A stretch of 64,000 bases of DNA from an uncultured Porphyromonadaceae bacterium (GTDB lineage Bacteria; Bacteroidota; Bacteroidia; Bacteroidales; Porphyromonadaceae). The stretch's first letter is position 1, and each line of letters begins with the position of its first letter. A program made the position numbers and the translations under genes. Shown piece after piece: positions 60,307-64,000 of the stretch. The notes beneath the pieces were generated by a model. The model saw nothing but the letters and a program-made list of their open reading frames with translations. It was not told the origin of the DNA and made no database searches. Location: positions 372,001 through 436,000 of the forward strand of contig CAMYAB010000001.1 of the NCBI GenBank assembly GCA_947253625.1. Reading direction: 5' to 3'.

Positions 60307-63300
60307 ATGCAGAGAATCTTTCACCTATTTGGCATGCTGCTACTGATGCTAGTCGCCCTACCGGTGTATGGTCAGACCAAGACCACACAACGAGTGGTCA
60401 CCGGCGAGGTCGTCGAGCAGACCAACGAGCCTATCATCGGCGCCGTAATCTTTGCGCCCATCTCCAAAGTGGGGACAACCGCTGACATGGATGGGAAGTT
60501 TAGCCTGACCATCCCGGCTGACGAGAAGCAACTCATCATCACCTACGTGGGCATGGTCACACATGTCGTCCAACTACAAGCATCACAGACCCACTACAAG
60601 GTCGTCATGCGAGAGGATCACAAGCTCCTGGACGAAGTGGTCGTCACCGGCTATCAGACTATCTCCAAGGAGCGTACGACAGGGGCGTACCAGATCCTGG
60701 ACAAAAAGTCGCTAAGCAAAAAGATCAACCCCAGCCTATTTGGTCGACTAGAGGGAACCATCGCCGGGGTCCAAGGACGATCTGCCCGTGACCTAAAGGT
60801 GAGAGGTATCTCTACACTCATCGGTACCACTCAGCCCTTGATCGTCGTAGACGGTATGCCAATAGAGGGCTCACTTGACCTGATCAACCCGGCCAACATC
60901 GAGAGCATGACCGTACTAAAGGATGCCGCCGCAGCCTCCATATATGGGGCACGAGCCGCCAATGGTGTGATCGTAATCACCACCGTGGGCGGTAAAAAAG
61001 CGGGCGGATTTTCCCTATCCTACGATGGCACAGTGCAGCTCACCGGAAAGCCCGACCTCGGATACCTCAACCGAATCAAGTCTGCAGACCTCATTGATCT
61101 CTCCGAATATGTCGCCAAGAGGGATTTCTCGCAGGTACCGTGGAGTGCACTTGAAAAATTCAAGCAACAACTGCCCTACTATTTGGAGCTGATCACCAAG
61201 CGAAATGAGGGAGTACTGAGCGAAGAGGAGTACCGGGCAGAGCGAGATCGACTGGCGGCTTTTGACAACCTAGACCAGATAAAGAGCGAGCTCCTGAGGA
61301 GTGGCGTCCTGCATACGCACAACCTCACCCTCACGCAAGGATCCGAAAAGAGCAGATACGTCGCCACCCTCAACTACAGTGGCAACCGACCGACAGACAT
61401 CAGGCAAAAGAACCAGTCGATCGGCTTTTCGCTCCGAAACATCACCAACTTCACGGAACGTCTCACCACCGACGTCAGCGTGTCCGGCAACTATAGCGAC
61501 AACTACAGCAACGATGCACTGCCTGATGCTTTCTCGCTATTTTACGGCAAGCAACCCTACACACGTCTCAAAAATGAGGACGGCTCCTATGCTATCCTGC
61601 CCCAAGAGAAGTCTGAGTACTTCATCCGGCAAATCCAACAGCTTGGGCTTGAGGACGAGCACTACACACCCTTCTTGGACAGCAACAAAGAGTGGACCAA
61701 GAGACGTGACAACTACACTCGCCTGAATGCCCAAGTCACCTACAAGCTCACCCCCGAGCTGTCGGCCAATGCCGGACTACAGTTGGAAACGGACAATGGG
61801 TACCAAAAGTCCTATCAAGACAAGACCTCCTTCTCCGTGAGACAGGAGCGAAACAACGCAACAGTAAAAAAGGGCGACGCCTACATCTCCATGATCCCGG
61901 AGGGTGGAATACTCCGCGAGATACGAGACAGTCGTACCGACTACACCGCCCGACTGCAACTCAACTACGACAACCTGATTGCCACTGACCATCGGGTGAC
62001 AGCACTACTCGGTGCTGAGCGTCGACGTACCTACTCCACTGCCACCTCCTCGTACCTCATGGGCTACGATGACATCTCACTCGGAAGCATCCCCTATGAT
62101 GCAAAGCTCCTCGCCAATCTCAACGGCACACAGTCACTGAGTGGCAGGTACTCCTTCAACAACAGTGCGTACAACTACGTCCGAGACAATGACGACCGCT
62201 TCGTCTCCTTTTACAGCAACTTTTCGTACGCCTATCGGGAGAAGTACAATGTCACCGGGAGCATCCGTGTAGATCAGTCCAACCTCTTTGGTACGGACCC
62301 ACGCATCCAGTACAAGCCACTATGGTCCATCGGAACCTCATGGGCGATGCACAGAGAGGACTTCATCCGAAACATCTCCTGGATCGATCGCCTCAGCCCA
62401 CGACTCACCTACGGAATCGGAGGTAATATCCCCAAAGCCGGAGGACCCTATCTCGTGGCTAAGACTGGCAAATACAACACTTGGATGCATGCGCCCTCCA
62501 GCGAAGTGGTCTACCCACCCAACAAGATGCTGACCTGGGAGCGGACTGCCACGCTCAATGCCGGACTGGACTTCTCTATTTTGCATAGTCGCCTATCAGG
62601 AAGCATCGACATCTATGACCGCCAGACGACCGACCTACTAGGCACCAGAAGTGCTGACCCCACACTGGGATGGGCAAACCTGCTCCTCAACTACGGCTCT
62701 ATGCAAAACAGAGGATTCGAGCTATCCCTCAACACCATCAACATCAGCAAACCCAACTTTAGGTGGATGACCAACTTCGTCTTTAGCTACAATGCCAACA
62801 AACTGCTAAAGGTGGACCAACCCGACGCAAGCGTACCCAACTTTTTGAAGAACGGAGTACAGACCTCCGGCAAGCCGGCCAACAGCCTCTACAGCCTCAA
62901 GTGGGCAGGACTCTACGGTGTGGACCCCGAAACGAAAGAACGAATAGAACTGGGACGCCCACACATATACAGCAAGGACAAAGAGGGCGAAAAAGCAACC
63001 CTCGGTACCAACTCCATGGATGACCTCATACACGAAGGAACCATGACCCCTGTATGGAATGGTGGACTAACCAATACACTGGAGTACAGAGACTTCTCGC
63101 TCTCCTTCAGCCTAGTCTACTATGGTGGACACAAGCTCCGTAGCGTAATGGCACCCTGCTTGGATAGCCAATCTTTCCTCACCGGCGGGTATAGCGGAGA
63201 CGCATCCCTTGCCCACGCTTGGCGAAAAGCCGGCGACGAAGACCTCCCGGGTACCACCCCATGGATCTCTGCATCTCAGGTCAACGAAGCCGAGCAGCTG

Positions 63301-63567
63301 GCATGGTACGGAGCCAATATACACGTCATCCCCGGTGACTACATACGGCTGAGGGACGTGGTACTCTCGTACAGCATGCCCCAAAAGCTCCTAAGTACGC
63401 TCAGCCTCCAAAAAGCTGTCATCCAACTCCAAGCAAACAACCTATGGTACTGGACAGCCAACAAGGCGTCCATCGACCCCGAGGCATACAGCTTTGGGCT
63501 AGGCACCCCCGTACGCTTGACCCAAGCCCCAAAGACCTTGACCGTAGGTCTGTCACTTACCTTCTAA
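60307..63567 (+). CDS. SusC/RagA-family TonB-linked outer-membrane transporter
   Basis: A 1086-residue outer-membrane protein. Signal peptide RIFHLFGMLLLMLVALPVYGQ, then the CarboxypepD-regulatory-like domain (VTGEVVEQTNEPIIGAVIFAP; TTADMDGKFSLTIPADEKQLIITYVGM), a plug with the SusC signature VVDGMPIEGSLDLINPANIESMTVLKDAAAASIYGARAANGVIVITT, and a 22-strand barrel ending VGLSLTF. It imports glycans or peptides; RagA of P. gingivalis takes peptides, and this asaccharolytic-looking background makes either possible. ATG 60307 gives the proper signal peptide. The SusD-like partner starts 13 bp later. Confidence 0.95.
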   Translation: MQRIFHLFGMLLLMLVALPVYGQTKTTQRVVTGEVVEQTNEPIIGAVIFAPISKVGTTADMDGKFSLTIPADEKQLIITYVGMVTHVVQLQASQTHYKVVMREDHKLLDEVVVTGYQTISKERTTGAYQILDKKSLSKKINPSLFGRLEGTIAGVQGRSARDLKVRGISTLIGTTQPLIVVDGMPIEGSLDLINPANIESMTVLKDAAAASIYGARAANGVIVITTVGGKKAGGFSLSYDGTVQLTGKPDLGYLNRIKSADLIDLSEYVAKRDFSQVPWSALEKFKQQLPYYLELITKRNEGVLSEEEYRAERDRLAAFDNLDQIKSELLRSGVLHTHNLTLTQGSEKSRYVATLNYSGNRPTDIRQKNQSIGFSLRNITNFTERLTTDVSVSGNYSDNYSNDALPDAFSLFYGKQPYTRLKNEDGSYAILPQEKSEYFIRQIQQLGLEDEHYTPFLDSNKEWTKRRDNYTRLNAQVTYKLTPELSANAGLQLETDNGYQKSYQDKTSFSVRQERNNATVKKGDAYISMIPEGGILREIRDSRTDYTARLQLNYDNLIATDHRVTALLGAERRRTYSTATSSYLMGYDDISLGSIPYDAKLLANLNGTQSLSGRYSFNNSAYNYVRDNDDRFVSFYSNFSYAYREKYNVTGSIRVDQSNLFGTDPRIQYKPLWSIGTSWAMHREDFIRNISWIDRLSPRLTYGIGGNIPKAGGPYLVAKTGKYNTWMHAPSSEVVYPPNKMLTWERTATLNAGLDFSILHSRLSGSIDIYDRQTTDLLGTRSADPTLGWANLLLNYGSMQNRGFELSLNTINISKPNFRWMTNFVFSYNANKLLKVDQPDASVPNFLKNGVQTSGKPANSLYSLKWAGLYGVDPETKERIELGRPHIYSKDKEGEKATLGTNSMDDLIHEGTMTPVWNGGLTNTLEYRDFSLSFSLVYYGGHKLRSVMAPCLDSQSFLTGGYSGDASLAHAWRKAGDEDLPGTTPWISASQVNEAEQLAWYGANIHVIPGDYIRLRDVVLSYSMPQKLLSTLSLQKAVIQLQANNLWYWTANKASIDPEAYSFGLGTPVRLTQAPKTLTVGLSLTF

Positions 63568-63580
63568 ATTGACCGCCACC

Positions 63581-64000
63581 ATGAACAAAATACACACCCT
63601 ACTCCTAGTACTCCTAGCACTACTGACAGGCTCGTGTCAAGACTTTTTGGGCAACATTCCCAAGGGAAAACAAATCCCCACCGATGTAGCCGACTACGAG
63701 CTGCTCCTCAATGACGAGAATCTCGCCATCACCTACAGCAAGGTGGCTGAGCTCCTGACCGACAACCTAAAAGTCCCGGCATCTCTGGATGGAGAGTACT
63801 ACCAATCGACACTGGCCAATATGCAAGAGGAGTGGAAAAATGCCTATCTCCTCAAAGAAGATATCTACGGCTCGGACAAGCCCGACGTAGACTACAATGC
63901 AGCATACAAGCGGATCTTTGCCTACAATGCGGTCATTGATGGTCTGCCCAAGGCCTCCGGAGACAAGCAACGGATCAAAAACGCTCTGGCAGAAGCAAAG
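63581..64000 (+). CDS. SusD/RagB-family surface lipoprotein, 5' part
   Basis: The first 140 residues of a SusD-like lipoprotein, cut by the window end. Signal peptide and lipobox LLLVLLALLTGSC (acylated Cys about residue 19), then QDFLGNIPKGKQIPTDVADYELLLND, the usual SusD start, and YNAAYKRIFAYNAVIDGL with the first TPR helices. SusD-like proteins form the lid over SusC and bind the ligand. It follows the SusC gene by 13 bp, in one operon. Confidence 0.92.
   Translation, partial: MNKIHTLLLVLLALLTGSCQDFLGNIPKGKQIPTDVADYELLLNDENLAITYSKVAELLTDNLKVPASLDGEYYQSTLANMQEEWKNAYLLKEDIYGSDKPDVDYNAAYKRIFAYNAVIDGLPKASGDKQRIKNALAEAK

Overview
This window looks like chromosomal DNA from a member of the Bacteroidota, most likely Porphyromonas or a close relative. 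The reasons are: a DPP-IV-type dipeptidyl peptidase tail beside purD, a RagA/SusC plus RagB/SusD pair, a surA/OstA-like/small membrane protein/mutL gene run typical of the phylum, an acquired-looking AT-rich island in otherwise near-50% GC DNA, and tRNA, SRP RNA and gene promoters of the Bacteroidota type (TAnnTTTG at -7, sometimes with TTG/TTTG about 20 bp upstream). The genus assignment is inference from gene content and protein similarity recalled by eye; no search was run.

Layout. 1-4460 (+): DPP-IV tail, purD, two membrane proteins and a MATE exporter, tightly packed. 4668-14635 (-): GHL10 glycosidase-like protein, panC, two small membrane proteins, protoporphyrinogen oxidase, then an MscS channel, a DUF4595-like protein and pyruvate phosphate dikinase. 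14915-20383: tRNA-Gly(GCC), clpX-clpP, NAD(P)HX repair enzyme, tRNA-Arg(CCG), tRNA-Gly(CCC), SRP RNA and tRNA-Thr(TGT). 20766-28111 (+): purH and the rod-shape operon mreB-mreC-mreD-PBP2-rodA. 28116-32648 (-): ABC-F ATPase, a LuxR-type regulator coupled to an ScdA/hemerythrin-like protein, and L-serine dehydratase. 33115-37060: a catalytically dead M16 peptidase homologue, then GH130 phosphorylase and its MFS transporter. 37599-50335 (+): mlaE-mlaF, glnS, surA, OstA-like, small membrane protein, mutL, GH2 beta-galactosidase and a Xer recombinase. 50400-53604 (+): an AT-rich island with an ankyrin lipoprotein, a frameshifted permuted-papain-like effector gene, and three small membrane or secreted proteins. 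53787-59754 (-): nadE, ABC-F ATPase, argC-like gene and purB. 60307-64000 (+): SusC and the start of SusD.

How it fits together. Purine synthesis (purD, purH, purB), NAD synthesis and repair (nadE, nnrDE), envelope building (mre/PBP2/RodA, SurA, OstA-like, Mla) and glycan use (GHL10, GH130 with MFS, GH2, SusCD) dominate. Several genes look like family members that have lost their classical catalytic residues: the M16 protein (HxxEH gone), the ArgC-like protein (nucleophile Cys to Ser), MutL (DQHA endonuclease motif gone), and the second P-loop of one ABC-F protein.

The most unusual signal is non-coding. Three families of short tandem arrays with unrelated unit sequences share one geometry, a 21- or 22-bp period (two DNA turns). 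They are: a 22-bp palindromic array at 4517-4610; a 21-bp palindromic array inside a dispersed element of about 245 bp present twice (11509-11750 and 37227-37476), with compensatory changes in the palindromes; and a 22-bp CACGGATAGAAG array at four intergenic sites (19746, 32872, a decayed copy at 52397, and 60002), always in the same orientation as the next gene downstream.
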